DNA of 64,000 nucleotides from Sphingopyxis sp. LC363 (GCF_000756385.1 NZ_JNFC01000016.1:1-64000), one strand, 5' to 3'. Positions 17,347 to 26,871 are shown, numbered from the stretch's first letter. The notes: generated from the sequence alone by a model not told the origin. A program made the numbers and translations.

Positions 17347-18027
17347 ATGAGTCATCATGGCGCGCGCCATGTCGCGATCATCATGGATGGCAACGGCCGC
17401 TGGGCGAAAAAGCGCCTGCTGCCCCGCGTCGCCGGACACAAGGCGGGGGTCGAGGCGGTGCGGACGATCGTGCGCGCCGCGGGCGACCTCGGCATCGAGG
17501 CAATGACGCTCTACGCCTTCAGCTCCGAAAACTGGAAGCGGCCCGAGGAAGAGGTCAGCGACCTGATGGGGCTGATGAAGCGCTTCATCCTCTCCGACCT
17601 CGACGAATTCGCCGCGAACGATGTGAAGCTGAAAGTGATCGGCAACTGGCGCGCGCTCGCGCCCGACGTCGTCGCGCTGATCGAAAATGCGCTCGAGCGC
17701 ACTTCGGGCAACAAGCGCACGACGCTCGCGGTCGCGCTCAACTATGGCGCACAGGACGAACTGGTGCGCGCTGCGAGCGCCGCCGCCGCGCAGGGCGGGA
17801 TCACGGCGGAAGCGATCGAGGCGAACCTCGACACCGCCGACATGCCGCCGCTCGATTTGCTCATCCGCACCTCGGGCGAGGTCCGGCTGTCGAACTTCCT
17901 GCTGTGGCAGTCGGCCTATGCCGAACTCTATTTCACCGACACCTTGTGGCCGGACTTCAAACCGGCCGATCTCAAAGCGGCGCTCGACCATTTCGCGCGC
18001 CGCGATCGCCGTTACGGGGGACTTTAA
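17347..18027 (+). CDS. uppS: Isoprenyl (undecaprenyl diphosphate) synthase
   Basis: 226 residues. The catalytic aspartate is Asp14 in HVAIIMDGNGRWA, and the RVAGHKAGVEAVR and FSSENWKRP motifs of cis-prenyltransferases follow. The C-terminal RTSGEVRLSNFLLWQSAYAE is also diagnostic. It builds the C55 lipid carrier for cell wall and polysaccharide synthesis, including the exopolysaccharide encoded at the right of this window. The start at 17347 uses an SD sequence lying inside a REP palindrome; the frame is open further upstream through that repeat. Confidence 0.97.
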   Translation: MSHHGARHVAIIMDGNGRWAKKRLLPRVAGHKAGVEAVRTIVRAAGDLGIEAMTLYAFSSENWKRPEEEVSDLMGLMKRFILSDLDEFAANDVKLKVIGNWRALAPDVVALIENALERTSGNKRTTLAVALNYGAQDELVRAASAAAAQGGITAEAIEANLDTADMPPLDLLIRTSGEVRLSNFLLWQSAYAELYFTDTLWPDFKPADLKAALDHFARRDRRYGGL

Positions 18028-18031
18028 GGGC

Positions 18032-18703
18032 ATGGCGACAGCGGCGAAATCGGATCTCTGGGTGCGGCTCGTCTCGGCGATCATCCTGTTCGCGATCGCG
18101 GGCGCCGCGCTATGGTTCGGCGGCATCGCCTTCGGTCTGTTGCTGCTGGTCGGCGGGGCGCTCGTCCTCGTCGAATGGTTCCAGCTTGTAAAGGCGATGA
18201 CGCTCGGCGGCGGCGGCAAAACCGCGTTCCACATCCTCGGCCCGATCCTCGTGCTCGGCGCAATGGCGGGGCTGTGGTTCGTTCGCGACCATCTCGGCAT
18301 GACCGCGGCGCTGTGGGTGTTCGGCATGGTCTGGGCGACCGACATCGGCGCCTATTTCGCCGGCCGCGCCTTCGGCGGCGCGCGTCTCGCGCCGAAAATC
18401 AGCCCGTCGAAAACCTGGTCGGGGCTGTTCGGCGGCATGGTCGCGGCGCTGATCGCCAGCGCGACGATCGGCGACCGCGCCGGCATCGTCGGCGTGCCGC
18501 TGTGGATCGGCCTGTTCATGGGCCTCCTCGCGCAGCTCGGCGACCTCGCGCAAAGCTGGATGAAGCGCCGCGCCGGGGTCAAGGATTCGGGCAAGCTCAT
18601 CCCCGGTCACGGCGGCCTTTTCGACCGCGTCGATGGCGTGCTGCCCGTGGCGTTGCTGCTCGGCGCGCTGGCCTTCGCGGGCCAGATCGCGGTGCGCGGC
18701 TGA
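18032..18703 (+). CDS. cdsA: Phosphatidate cytidylyltransferase
   Basis: 223 residues with multiple membrane segments and the CdsA signature near the C-terminus (SWMKRRAGVKDSGKLIPGHG, then GLFDRVD). It makes CDP-diacylglycerol, the precursor used by the PssA protein encoded at 12.5 kb. It is four bases after uppS. At 223 residues it is shorter than the E. coli enzyme but keeps the catalytic C-terminal half. dxr starts one base after its stop. Confidence 0.96.
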   Translation: MATAAKSDLWVRLVSAIILFAIAGAALWFGGIAFGLLLLVGGALVLVEWFQLVKAMTLGGGGKTAFHILGPILVLGAMAGLWFVRDHLGMTAALWVFGMVWATDIGAYFAGRAFGGARLAPKISPSKTWSGLFGGMVAALIASATIGDRAGIVGVPLWIGLFMGLLAQLGDLAQSWMKRRAGVKDSGKLIPGHGGLFDRVDGVLPVALLLGALAFAGQIAVRG

Positions 18704-18704
18704 C

Positions 18705-19868
18705 ATGACGCGCCGCCTCTCCCTGTTCGGTGCAACCGGCTCGGTCGGGCAATCGACCCTCGATCTCGTGCGCCGCGATGGAGAGGCCTGGCGGGTCGCG
18801 GTGCTGACCGCCAATTGCGACGTTGCCGAACTCGCAAAGCTCGCCAAGGAATTCCGCCCAGAATTGGCGGTCGTAGCCGACGAAAGCTGTCACGTCGCGC
18901 TTAAGGACGCGCTTTCAGGGACTGGCATCGAAACCGCCGCGGGCGCCGCCGCGCTCGTCGAGGCGGCGCAGCGGCCCACCGACCTCGTCATGGCGGCGAT
19001 CGTCGGCACCGCGGGCCTCGCGCCGACGATGGCGGCGCTCGAAGCCGGTCATGACGTCGCGCTCGCCAACAAGGAGGCGCTGGTGTCGGCGGGCGAGTTG
19101 ATGACGGCCGCCGCACGCGCCTCGGGCGCGACGATCCTGCCCGTCGACAGCGAGCATAATGCGATCTTCCAGTGCCTTTCGGGCGGGCGCATCGATCAGG
19201 TCCGGCGCATCATCCTGACCGCCTCCGGTGGTCCCTTCCGCACGATGCGCGCCGCCGACATGGGCGCCGTCACCCCGGCGCAGGCGGTCGCGCATCCCAA
19301 CTGGTCGATGGGCGCAAAGATCAGCGTCGATTCGGCGACGATGATGAACAAGGGGCTCGAACTGATCGAGGCGCATCATCTGTTCCCCGTCGGGCTCGAC
19401 CGCATCGAAATCCTCGTCCACCCGCAGTCGGTTATCCACAGCCTCGTCGAATATATCGACTGCTCGACGCTCGCGCAGCTCGGATCACCCGACATGCGAA
19501 TCCCGATCGCGTCGGCGCTCGCCTGGCCGCAGCGGATGGCGACGCCGTGCGCGCCGCTCGACCTCGCGACCATCGCGCGGCTCGATTTCGAGGCGCCCGA
19601 CGAGGTGCGCTTCCCCGCGACCGCGCTCTGCCGCGCCGCGATCGCCGAGGGCGGCGCGCGCCCGGCGCAGCTCAACGCCGCGAACGAGGTGGCGGTCGCC
19701 GCCTTCCTTGGCGGCCGCATTTCCTTCCCCGCGATCGTCGACACGGTGCGCCGCGTGATCGATGCCGACGCCCCGGCCGTCCCGACCTCGCTTCAGGACA
19801 TATTCAGCGTCGATACCGCATCCCGCGCGGCCGCTCAGCATTTTGTGGACCAGCTCGAACATGCCTAA
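18705..19868 (+). CDS. dxr: 1-deoxy-D-xylulose 5-phosphate reductoisomerase
   Basis: 387 residues. The NADPH-binding start FGATGSVGQSTLDLV is at 8-22, the metal/substrate site includes PVDSEHNAIFQ, and LTASGGPFR, HPNWSMGAKISVDSATMMNKG and the C-terminal LNAANEVAV follow, all diagnostic. It commits DXP to the MEP isoprenoid pathway that feeds uppS. It overlaps the start of rseP by eight bases, indicating translational coupling. Confidence 0.98.
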   Translation: MTRRLSLFGATGSVGQSTLDLVRRDGEAWRVAVLTANCDVAELAKLAKEFRPELAVVADESCHVALKDALSGTGIETAAGAAALVEAAQRPTDLVMAAIVGTAGLAPTMAALEAGHDVALANKEALVSAGELMTAAARASGATILPVDSEHNAIFQCLSGGRIDQVRRIILTASGGPFRTMRAADMGAVTPAQAVAHPNWSMGAKISVDSATMMNKGLELIEAHHLFPVGLDRIEILVHPQSVIHSLVEYIDCSTLAQLGSPDMRIPIASALAWPQRMATPCAPLDLATIARLDFEAPDEVRFPATALCRAAIAEGGARPAQLNAANEVAVAAFLGGRISFPAIVDTVRRVIDADAPAVPTSLQDIFSVDTASRAAAQHFVDQLEHA

Positions 19869-20991
19869 CGTGCCCATCTGGCTCTATTTCGTCGCTTTTC
19901 TGGCGGTGCTCGGCCCGCTCGTCTTCGTGCACGAATATGGTCATTATATCGTCGGCCGCTGGTGCGGGGTGAAGGCCGACGCCTTCTCGATCGGTTTCGG
20001 GCGCAAGATCCTCGGCTGGACCGACAAGCGCGGCACCGAATGGAAGATCGGCTGGCTCCCGCTCGGCGGCTATGTCCAGTTCGCGGGCGACCGCGACGCG
20101 GTCAGCCAGCCCGACGCCGAATGGCAGCAACTGCCCGCTGAAGCGAAATCGCACACCTTCCCCGCGCAGCCGGTGTGGAAGCGTGCGTTGATCGTGCTCG
20201 CGGGGCCGGTGACCAACTTTCTGTTCGCCATCCTGATCTTTGCGGCCTTTGCAATGGTTTACGGCGTTGGCCGCACCCCGGCCGTTATCGGCGCGGTAGA
20301 GGCGGACAGCGCCGCGCAGGAAGCGGGGCTGCGGGCCGGCGACAGGATCGTCAGCATCGACGGTCGAACAATGGATACGTTCAACGACATTCAGGGCGCG
20401 GTGGCGTTCAACCTCGGCAAACCCGCCAGCCTTGAGATTGCGCGCGGCAACGAGCGGTTGAACGTCATATTGCGGCCGCGGATCATCTCCGAACGCGACT
20501 CCTTCGGCAACAAGAGCGAGCGCGCCGTGATAGGGATCCGTTCGGGGCCGCCGGTTTATACGGCCGTGGGTCCCGTCGCGGCGTTCCAGGAAAGCACTGC
20601 GCAAACCTGGGAGATGGTACGGCTGACGGGGAGCATCCTCGGCCAGTTCGTAACCGGCCAGCGTTCGATCAAGGATATGGGCGGACCGGTCAAGATCGCC
20701 AAGCAGTCGGGCGAGATGGCGACACTGGGGATCGGCACGCTGATCTTCTTCGCCGCCTTCATCTCCATCAATCTGGGGTTCATCAACCTCTTGCCATTGC
20801 CGATGCTCGATGGCGGTCATCTGGCCTTTTACGCCTATGAGGCGATCCGGCGACGTCCCGCGCCCCCAGAAGCGCAGGAATGGGCGTTCCGATTCGGTTT
20901 TGTGGCGATCGCGACCCTCATGCTGGTCGTGACTTTCAACGATTTGGGCTCAATTGGCGTGTGGGACAGGATCGCCCGCTTGATTGGCTAG
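19861..20991 (+). CDS. rseP: RIP site-2 metalloprotease RseP
   Basis: 376 residues. The zinc motif HEYGH is at 24-28 in the first membrane segment, a PDZ domain lies at about 135-215 (AQEAGLRAGDRIVSIDG), and the LDGGH motif near 318 supplies the third zinc ligand. The final membrane segment is near residue 350. It cleaves anti-sigma factors and signal peptides within the inner membrane. Only one PDZ repeat is clear, where E. coli has two. Confidence 0.96.
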   Translation: MPNVPIWLYFVAFLAVLGPLVFVHEYGHYIVGRWCGVKADAFSIGFGRKILGWTDKRGTEWKIGWLPLGGYVQFAGDRDAVSQPDAEWQQLPAEAKSHTFPAQPVWKRALIVLAGPVTNFLFAILIFAAFAMVYGVGRTPAVIGAVEADSAAQEAGLRAGDRIVSIDGRTMDTFNDIQGAVAFNLGKPASLEIARGNERLNVILRPRIISERDSFGNKSERAVIGIRSGPPVYTAVGPVAAFQESTAQTWEMVRLTGSILGQFVTGQRSIKDMGGPVKIAKQSGEMATLGIGTLIFFAAFISINLGFINLLPLPMLDGGHLAFYAYEAIRRRPAPPEAQEWAFRFGFVAIATLMLVVTFNDLGSIGVWDRIARLIG

Positions 20992-21017
20992 CGAGTCTGG
21001 GGCAGGGAGTGGCGCCA

Positions 21018-21042
21018 AGCCCGCGGTCAGGCGGGTTTGTCG
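21018..21042 (+). terminator. Possible attenuator/terminator between rseP and bamA
   Basis: CCCGC (21020-21024) pairs with GCGGG (21031-21035) over a six-base loop and is followed by TTTGTCGCTTTT. The stem is short, so it would be a weak terminator that could let bamA-ompH-fabZ be partly uncoupled from the upstream genes. Confidence 0.4.
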
Positions 21043-21063
21043 CTTTTGAGTTATTTTTTCGGG

Positions 21064-23745
21064 ATGAACAGCGTGGCTTCACACAAATTTTCGGCGCGGA
21101 CGCAGCTGTCGGTGGTTCTTCTGGCCGGCACGATGCTCGCGACGCCGTTGATGGCGCAAGAAGTTGCGCCGCCGCCCGTCCCTGCGCCGACGGTGCCGGC
21201 GCCGGCCCCCGAAGCGGCGCCGACCGCGACGACGGTCCAGTCGATCACGGTCGTCGGCAACCAGCGGCTCGAGGCGCAGACGATCCTGTCGTACCTGCGC
21301 TTGCGGGTCGGCCAGCAATATGACCGCGCGGTGCTCGACCAGGCGCTGAAGGACCTCGCCGCGACCGAGCTGTTCAAGGATTTCCAGATCACCGACAACA
21401 ATGGTGCGCTGACGATCCAGGTCACCGAAAACCCGGTGATCAACCGCGTGATCCTCGAGGGCAACAAGCGCCTCAAGGAAGACAAGATCCGCCCCGAGAT
21501 CAAGATGGCGCCGCGCCAGATCTACACACGCTCGAAAGTCCGCGCCGACGTCGCGCGCATCATCGAACTCTACAAGCGGCAGGGCCGCTTCGCCGCGACC
21601 GTCGAGCCCAAGATGGTCTCGCTCGACCAGAACCGCGTCGACGTCGTCTTCGAAATCAACGAAGGACCGAAGTCGAAGGTCCGCCAGATCAACATCATCG
21701 GCAACGAGAAGTTCAGCGACGGCGACCTCAAGGACGAGATGGCGACCAAGGAGGCGGGGCTGCTGACGATCCTGTCGTCGAACACCAGCTACGACCCCGA
21801 TCGCCTCGCCTATGACCAGCAGAAGGTGCGCCTTTTCTACCTGACCAACGGTTACGCCGACTTCCGCGTGATTTCGGCGGTGGCCGAGCTCACGAGCAAC
21901 AAGCAGGACTTCATCATCACCTATGTCGTCGAGGAGGGCGAACGCTACAAGTTCGGCGACGTCGACGTGCAGAGCGAGATCCGCGACTTCCAGCCCGAGA
22001 TGCTGAAAAAGCTGCTGCCGATGAAGACCGGCGACTGGTACGACGCCAAGCTGGTCGAGGATACGGTCGAAAGCCTCAGCGAGACCGCGGGCTTGTTCGG
22101 CTACGCCTTCGCCGACATCAATCCCGAATTCCGCCGCAATCCCGAAGACCGGACGATGGCGATCACCTTCAACGTCGGCGAAAGCCCGCGGACTTATGTC
22201 GAGCGCATCGACGTCAACGGCAACACGCTGACCCACGACAAGGTTGTGCGCCGCGAGTTCCGCCTGAACGAGGGCGACGCCTTCAACAGCTTCGGCGTCA
22301 AGCGGACCGAGAGCCGCATCAACAGCCTCGGTTATTTCCAGGAAAATCTGGAGATCGAGCGCAAGGAGGGCAGCGCGCCCGACCGCATCATCCTCGAAAC
22401 CAATGTCGAGGAAAAGCCGACCGGTGAACTGTCGCTCTCGGCCGGTTTCTCGTCGATCGAGAATTTCCTGCTCCAGGCGTCGATCCGCCAGCGCAACTTC
22501 CGCGGTCTCGGTCAGCAGCTCCAAGCCTCGGTCAATTATTCGAGCTATTCGAAGTCGATCGAGCTCGGCTTCACCGAACCCTATCTGTTCGATCGCAACA
22601 TCTCGATCGGCGGCAGCGTCTATCGCCGCGATTTGAACTCGTTCAACTTCATCGACAACGACCGCCGCACGACCTTTGAACAGGTCACGACCGGCGCGCA
22701 GATCAACGTCGGCGTGCCGCTGACCGAATTCATGTCCTTCTTTGGCCGCTACAGCATCAACTTCGACGATGTGACGCTCGACAGGTCGATCTATTATTTC
22801 GGCGACGAATGCGATCCGCTGGTCGCCGGCCGTTATCTGTGCGACGCGATCGGCAGTCGCACGACGTCGCTGCTCGGTTACACGCTCGCCTATGACGACC
22901 GCGACAATCGCATTCGTCCGACGCGCGGCCAATCGCTGTCCTTGAGCCAGGATTTCGCCGGGCTCGGCGGCAGCGTCAAATATGTCCGCACGCGCCTCGC
23001 GGGCAGCAAGCACTTCAACCTCGGCAGCCGCTTCATTCTCAATATCTCGGCCGAGGGCGGCTATATCTATCCGTTTGGCGGGCGCCCGACCCCGACCAGC
23101 GACAAGGTTCGTCTGACCGACCGCTTTTTCCTCGGCGAACCGCAGATGCGCGGCTTCGACATCCGCGGCGTCGGTCCGCGCGTCATTCGTTATGCCGCGA
23201 CCTATGATCCGCTCAATCCGGTGATCGACACCAGCAACGACAATCGCGGCCAGATCGACGACGCGCTCGGCGGGCGTGCCTATTATCAGGGGCGGATCGA
23301 GCTCGATATCCCGCTCGGCACCGGGGCGAAGGAACTGGGGCTCAGGCCGTCGATCTTCCTCGATGTCGGCTCGGTGTTCAGCGTGAAACGCCCGACGCTG
23401 ACCACGCTCGCCGATTTCCGCGATCCCGCGGACGGCTTCACAAAATTCCTCTGCCGCAACGCGACGACGGGCGTCAGCCAATTCGCGACCGAAACCACGA
23501 CGACGACCGATGGGGTTACGACGGGAACCGGCGACTATACGACCTGCCCGGAAGGCTTCTCGTCGCTCGCGCCGTTCGAGGAACGTTTCTTCGGCGACAC
23601 CTGGATGCCGCGCGTCTCGATCGGCGCCGGGGTCAACTGGAACTCTCCTTTCGGTCCCTTCCGGATCGATTTCGCTTACGCCCTTCGCAAAGAAGAGGGC
23701 GATGATATCAAACGCTTCTCATTCAATGTAGGAACCCAATTCTGA
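21064..23745 (+). CDS. bamA: Outer membrane protein assembly factor BamA
   Basis: 893 residues from ATG 21064. A signal peptide ends near LMAQ at about 32, a proline/alanine linker follows, then five POTRA repeats occupy about 60-400 (first one starts SITVVGNQRL; each has the GN(K/E/T) strand-turn). The C-terminal 16-strand barrel ends FAYALRKEEGDDIKRFSFNVG plus TQF, with terminal Phe as expected. The barrel's FLGEPQMRGFD segment corresponds to the conserved (V/I)RGF loop. A TTG at 21037 is also in frame but would break up the signal peptide. The stop overlaps the ompH start by one base. Confidence 0.97.
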   Translation: MNSVASHKFSARTQLSVVLLAGTMLATPLMAQEVAPPPVPAPTVPAPAPEAAPTATTVQSITVVGNQRLEAQTILSYLRLRVGQQYDRAVLDQALKDLAATELFKDFQITDNNGALTIQVTENPVINRVILEGNKRLKEDKIRPEIKMAPRQIYTRSKVRADVARIIELYKRQGRFAATVEPKMVSLDQNRVDVVFEINEGPKSKVRQINIIGNEKFSDGDLKDEMATKEAGLLTILSSNTSYDPDRLAYDQQKVRLFYLTNGYADFRVISAVAELTSNKQDFIITYVVEEGERYKFGDVDVQSEIRDFQPEMLKKLLPMKTGDWYDAKLVEDTVESLSETAGLFGYAFADINPEFRRNPEDRTMAITFNVGESPRTYVERIDVNGNTLTHDKVVRREFRLNEGDAFNSFGVKRTESRINSLGYFQENLEIERKEGSAPDRIILETNVEEKPTGELSLSAGFSSIENFLLQASIRQRNFRGLGQQLQASVNYSSYSKSIELGFTEPYLFDRNISIGGSVYRRDLNSFNFIDNDRRTTFEQVTTGAQINVGVPLTEFMSFFGRYSINFDDVTLDRSIYYFGDECDPLVAGRYLCDAIGSRTTSLLGYTLAYDDRDNRIRPTRGQSLSLSQDFAGLGGSVKYVRTRLAGSKHFNLGSRFILNISAEGGYIYPFGGRPTPTSDKVRLTDRFFLGEPQMRGFDIRGVGPRVIRYAATYDPLNPVIDTSNDNRGQIDDALGGRAYYQGRIELDIPLGTGAKELGLRPSIFLDVGSVFSVKRPTLTTLADFRDPADGFTKFLCRNATTGVSQFATETTTTTDGVTTGTGDYTTCPEGFSSLAPFEERFFGDTWMPRVSIGAGVNWNSPFGPFRIDFAYALRKEEGDDIKRFSFNVGTQF

Positions 23746-24428
23746 TGAAGAAAATATTTGCCGCATCCGCGCTGGCGATCGCCGCGCTGTCGGTTTCGCC
23801 CATCCTGTCGGCCCCCGCCATCGCGCAGGCGAAGGGCGTCGGCGTCGCCGACGTGCGCGTCGCCGCCGCGCGTTCGAACGCCTTCCGCACCGCGTCGCAG
23901 CAGATCGAAACCACCTACAAGGCGCAGATCGACCAGCAGCAGTCGCGCGGCCAGACGCTGCAGGCCGAAATCAATGTCCTGATCGCCAAATATAACGAAG
24001 AGGCGAAAAAGACGCCGCAGAACCAGGCCGCGCTCCAGGCCGCGGCCAAGGCGGTGCAGGACAAGCGCCAGGCCGCCCAAGCCGAACTCGGCCAGATCGG
24101 CGCGCCGGTCGACCTCGCTATCGCCTATGTCGAAGACCAGATCAGCGTCCGCATGAACGAGGCGATCAAGGCCGCGATGACCGCGAAGAAGATCGACCTG
24201 CTGCTCAACCCCGACGCCGTGCTCGCGCGCGAAAACAATGTCGATATCACCGACGCGGTGGTGACCGAACTCAACCGTATCCTGCCCAGCGTTTCGATCG
24301 CGGTCCCGGCCGGCTACCAGCCCGGCCAGCTCGTCCAGCAGCGCAACCAGCAGTTGATGGACGCGGCCCGCGCGTCGCAGGGCACTCCGGCTCCGGCGCC
24401 GACCGGCACCCAGCCGACCACGCGCTGA
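23745..24428 (+). CDS. OmpH/Skp family periplasmic chaperone
   Basis: 227 residues with a signal peptide ([20 protein letters not shown], cleavage near AIAQA) and a long charged/glutamine-rich coiled-coil region at about 45-115 typical of the Skp tentacles. A C-terminal proline/alanine/threonine tail is present. Members escort unfolded outer-membrane proteins to BamA, matching the one-base TGATG overlap with bamA. It is longer than E. coli Skp, mainly because of the tail. Confidence 0.92.
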   Translation: MKKIFAASALAIAALSVSPILSAPAIAQAKGVGVADVRVAAARSNAFRTASQQIETTYKAQIDQQQSRGQTLQAEINVLIAKYNEEAKKTPQNQAALQAAAKAVQDKRQAAQAELGQIGAPVDLAIAYVEDQISVRMNEAIKAAMTAKKIDLLLNPDAVLARENNVDITDAVVTELNRILPSVSIAVPAGYQPGQLVQQRNQQLMDAARASQGTPAPAPTGTQPTTR

Positions 24429-24432
24429 TCCG

Positions 24433-24912
24433 ATGGCGGACGGGGAAAATGGGGCAGGGGCGCTGGGCCCGGTGGACATCCGCCGGATCCTGACGCTGCT
24501 GCCGCACCGTTATCCGATGCTGCTCGTCGACCGGGTGGAATCGATGGTGAAGGACACCTCGATCCACGCGGTCAAGGCGGTGACGATGAACGAGCCCTTC
24601 TTTCAGGGGCATTTCCCCGGCCGGCCGATCATGCCCGGCGTCCTCATCGTCGAGGCGCTGGCGCAGGCCGGCGGCATCCTCGCGGTCGAATCGCTCGGCC
24701 TCGGCGGCTCGGGCAAGCTCGTCTATTTCATGGGAATCGACGGGGTGAAGTTCAGGAAGCCCGTCGAACCCGGCGTGCTGCTCGATCTCCACGTCACGAT
24801 CCTCCAGGCGAAGCGGAATATCTGCAAATTCGAAGGGCGGGCGATGCTGGGCGATCAATTGGCGACCGAATGCCAGTTCACCGCGATGATCGCCGATCCG
24901 CCGAGCGACTAA
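24433..24912 (+). CDS. fabZ: 3-hydroxyacyl-[acyl-carrier-protein] dehydratase FabZ
   Basis: 159 residues. The catalytic His60 and Glu74 lie in [20 protein letters not shown], the full FabZ hot-dog signature. It dehydrates 3-hydroxyacyl-ACP in type II fatty-acid synthesis. It follows ompH by four bases. In most Gram-negatives lpxD lies between ompH and fabZ, and lpxA after it; both are missing here, consistent with a sphingomonad envelope without LPS. Confidence 0.96.
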   Translation: MADGENGAGALGPVDIRRILTLLPHRYPMLLVDRVESMVKDTSIHAVKAVTMNEPFFQGHFPGRPIMPGVLIVEALAQAGGILAVESLGLGGSGKLVYFMGIDGVKFRKPVEPGVLLDLHVTILQAKRNICKFEGRAMLGDQLATECQFTAMIADPPSD

Positions 24913-24925
24913 GCGACACGTCTCC

Positions 24926-25006
24926 GCTTCGTCACCCCGGACTTGACCCGGGGTCCACGACTTCGACGCCGCGATGGACCCCGGATCAAGTCCGGGGTGA
25001 CGAAGC
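24926..25006. repeat. Long inverted repeat (GTCACCCCGGACTTGA type)
   Basis: 32-base arms (24926-24957 and 24975-25006) are near-perfect reverse complements around a 17-base centre. The motif CACCCCGGACTTGA with GGGGTCCA is a dispersed element often seen in sphingomonad genomes. Placed 14 bases after fabZ, the resulting hairpin may protect or end the upstream transcript. Confidence 0.85.
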
Positions 25007-25112
25007 AGGGGAGTTGCATTTTTCCAGCCAGCCCACTAAGGGCGCCACTTCGCGTTCTCGGACGCACAGACTCAGCCGCTGGTCGGTAACCAGCGGCACA
25101 GGAGCTTGAGAC

Positions 25113-25340
25113 ATGAAAAAAGACGTTCACCCCGACTATCACATGATCACGGTCAAGATGACCGATGGCACCGAATATCAGACGCGCTCGACCTGGGGCA
25201 AAGAGGGCGACGTAATGACGCTCGAAATCGACCCCACCGCGCACCCGGCCTGGACCGGCGGCACCGGACGCCTGCTCGACGCCGGCGGCCAGGTCGCGAA
25301 GTTCAACAAGCGTTTCGGCGGTCTCACCCTCAAGCGTTAA
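25113..25340 (+). CDS. rpmE: 50S ribosomal protein L31
   Basis: 75 residues beginning [20 protein letters not shown] and ending with the conserved [12 protein letters not shown] region. There are no cysteines, so this is the zinc-independent (C-minus) form even though it is short like the zinc form. AGGAGCTTGAGAC before the ATG is a good ribosome site. It stands alone between the fabZ repeat and the convergent glpK gene. Confidence 0.97.
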   Translation: MKKDVHPDYHMITVKMTDGTEYQTRSTWGKEGDVMTLEIDPTAHPAWTGGTGRLLDAGGQVAKFNKRFGGLTLKR

Positions 25341-25341
25341 T

Positions 25342-25364
25342 TCGGCTCCTCAGCCGAGGACTTT
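25342..25364 (+). terminator. Candidate terminator of rpmE
   Basis: TCGGCT-CCTC-AGCCGA (25342-25357) forms a 6-bp stem followed by GGACTTTT. It begins two bases after the rpmE stop and overlaps the last codons of the convergent glpK gene, where little other space exists. Confidence 0.5.
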
Positions 25365-26822
25365 TGCAAGCGCGCTTTGCCATCCGGCAAGGCGCGTTTT
25401 GCGTTTCCGGGCGTCCAGTGCCGGCGTGAAACGCGTCGCGGTGCCGCGCATTGTCGCGGCGGCGCTCGCGAGATCGGGATAAAGGCCGGCCCCCGTCGCG
25501 GCGAGCATCGCGGCGCCGAGCGCGGTGCTTTCGACGAACCCCGGGCGTTCGACCACCAGATCCAGCATGTCGGCCAGATCCTGAGCCATCCAGTCGTTCG
25601 CGGCCATGCCGCCGTCGATCCGCAACTCGGCCCAATCGACCCCGTCGGCGGCGAAGGCCGATTTGAGGTCGTGCGCCTGATAGGCCTGCGCCTCGAGCGC
25701 CGCGCGCGCGACATGCGCTTTCGTGCTCGCAAAGCTGAGCCCCGACAGCGCCGCGAGCGCATCGGGCCGCCAGTGCGGGGCGCCGAGCCCCGCGAGGGCG
25801 GGGACCAGATAGACGCCGCCATTGTCGGCGACCGACCGCGCGAGCCCCTCGCTCTCGCCCGCACTCGCCAGCAGGCCCAGCCCGTCGCGCAGCCATTTGA
25901 TCAGGCTGCCGGCGACGAACACCGATCCCTCGAGCGCGTAAGAGCGGGCGCTCTCCTCCTGAACCAGGATGGTCGCGAGCAGGCGGTTCGCCGACTGCGG
26001 CCGTTCGGGACCGCTCGCCGACAGGATGAAAGCGCCGGTGCCGAAGGTCGCCTTGGTCTGCCCGGGCGACAGGCACGCCTGTCCGATCGTCGCCGCCTGC
26101 TGGTCGCCTGCCATGCCGCAGATCGCGATCGGACTCCCGAACAGCGCGGGTTCGGTCACGCCGACGCGCGTCGTGCAGCCGGTGATTTCGGGGAGCAGCG
26201 CCATGGGCACGCCGAGCAGGTCGCACAATTGCTCGTCCCAGCCGCCATCGCCGTTGATATCCATCAGCAGCGTGCGCGAGGCGTTGGTCGCATCGCTGAC
26301 ATGGGCGCCGCCGGTCAGGCGGTAGACAAGATAGGATTCGACCGTCCCGACCGCGAGCCGGTCGCCCGCTTCGCGAAGCTGCGGCCAGTGTTGCAGTGCC
26401 CAGCCGATCTTGCTCCCCGAAAAATAGGGATCGAGCAGCAGGCCGCTTCGCTCCTGCACCATCGCCTCGTGCCCCGCCTCTTTCAGCGCCGCGCAATCGG
26501 CGGCGGTGCGGCGGTCCTGCCAGACGATTGCGGGCGCCAGCGGCTCGCCCGTCTTGCGGTCCCAGAACACCACCGTTTCGCGCTGGTTGGTGATGCCGAT
26601 CGCGGCGACCTGATGCGCGCCGCCCGCCCGTTCGACCATATCGCGCGTGCAGGCGAGCGTCGCGTCCCAGATTTCGGCCGCATCATGCTCGACGAGCCCC
26701 GGTGCAGGATAATGTTGCCGAAACTCGCGTTGGGCGCTGCCGAGCGGGGTGCCGTCGGCGTCGAAGAGCATCGTGCGGGTCGAGGTCGTGCCTTCGTCGA
26801 TCACGATGATCTTTTCCGGCAT
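25350..26822 (-). CDS. glpK: Glycerol kinase
   Basis: 490 residues. The FGGY-kinase N-terminus IIVIDEGTTSTRTMLFD starts at residue 5, followed by IGITNQRETVVFWD, the RTLLMDIN stretch and the C-terminal RIDGGMAANDW motif. It phosphorylates glycerol to glycerol 3-phosphate for lipid synthesis or catabolism. GGGAGGACATC before the ATG fixes the start at 26822. No glpF, glpD or regulator lies next to it, so it is an isolated kinase gene here. It ends nine bases from the convergent rpmE. Confidence 0.97.
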   Translation of the reverse strand: MPEKIIVIDEGTTSTRTMLFDADGTPLGSAQREFRQHYPAPGLVEHDAAEIWDATLACTRDMVERAGGAHQVAAIGITNQRETVVFWDRKTGEPLAPAIVWQDRRTAADCAALKEAGHEAMVQERSGLLLDPYFSGSKIGWALQHWPQLREAGDRLAVGTVESYLVYRLTGGAHVSDATNASRTLLMDINGDGGWDEQLCDLLGVPMALLPEITGCTTRVGVTEPALFGSPIAICGMAGDQQAATIGQACLSPGQTKATFGTGAFILSASGPERPQSANRLLATILVQEESARSYALEGSVFVAGSLIKWLRDGLGLLASAGESEGLARSVADNGGVYLVPALAGLGAPHWRPDALAALSGLSFASTKAHVARAALEAQAYQAHDLKSAFAADGVDWAELRIDGGMAANDWMAQDLADMLDLVVERPGFVESTALGAAMLAATGAGLYPDLASAAATMRGTATRFTPALDARKRKTRLAGWQSALAKVLG

Positions 26823-26837
26823 GATGTCCTCCCTCTC

Positions 26838-26871
26838 CCGTTCGCTCTTCGCCAAGCTCAGCACGAACGGG
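26838..26871. repeat. Short dispersed repeat (CCCGTTCG ... CGAACGGG)
   Basis: CCCGTTCG and CGAACGGG arms flank CTTCGCCAAGCTCAGCA. The same core, with CTTCGACAAGCTCAGG, appears at 46701-46730 and in variant form at 28621-28649. Confidence 0.6.

Noticed and set aside
21079-23481. An 800-codon open frame opposite bamA
   Set aside because: Low-complexity antisense shadow of the clearly coding BamA frame.
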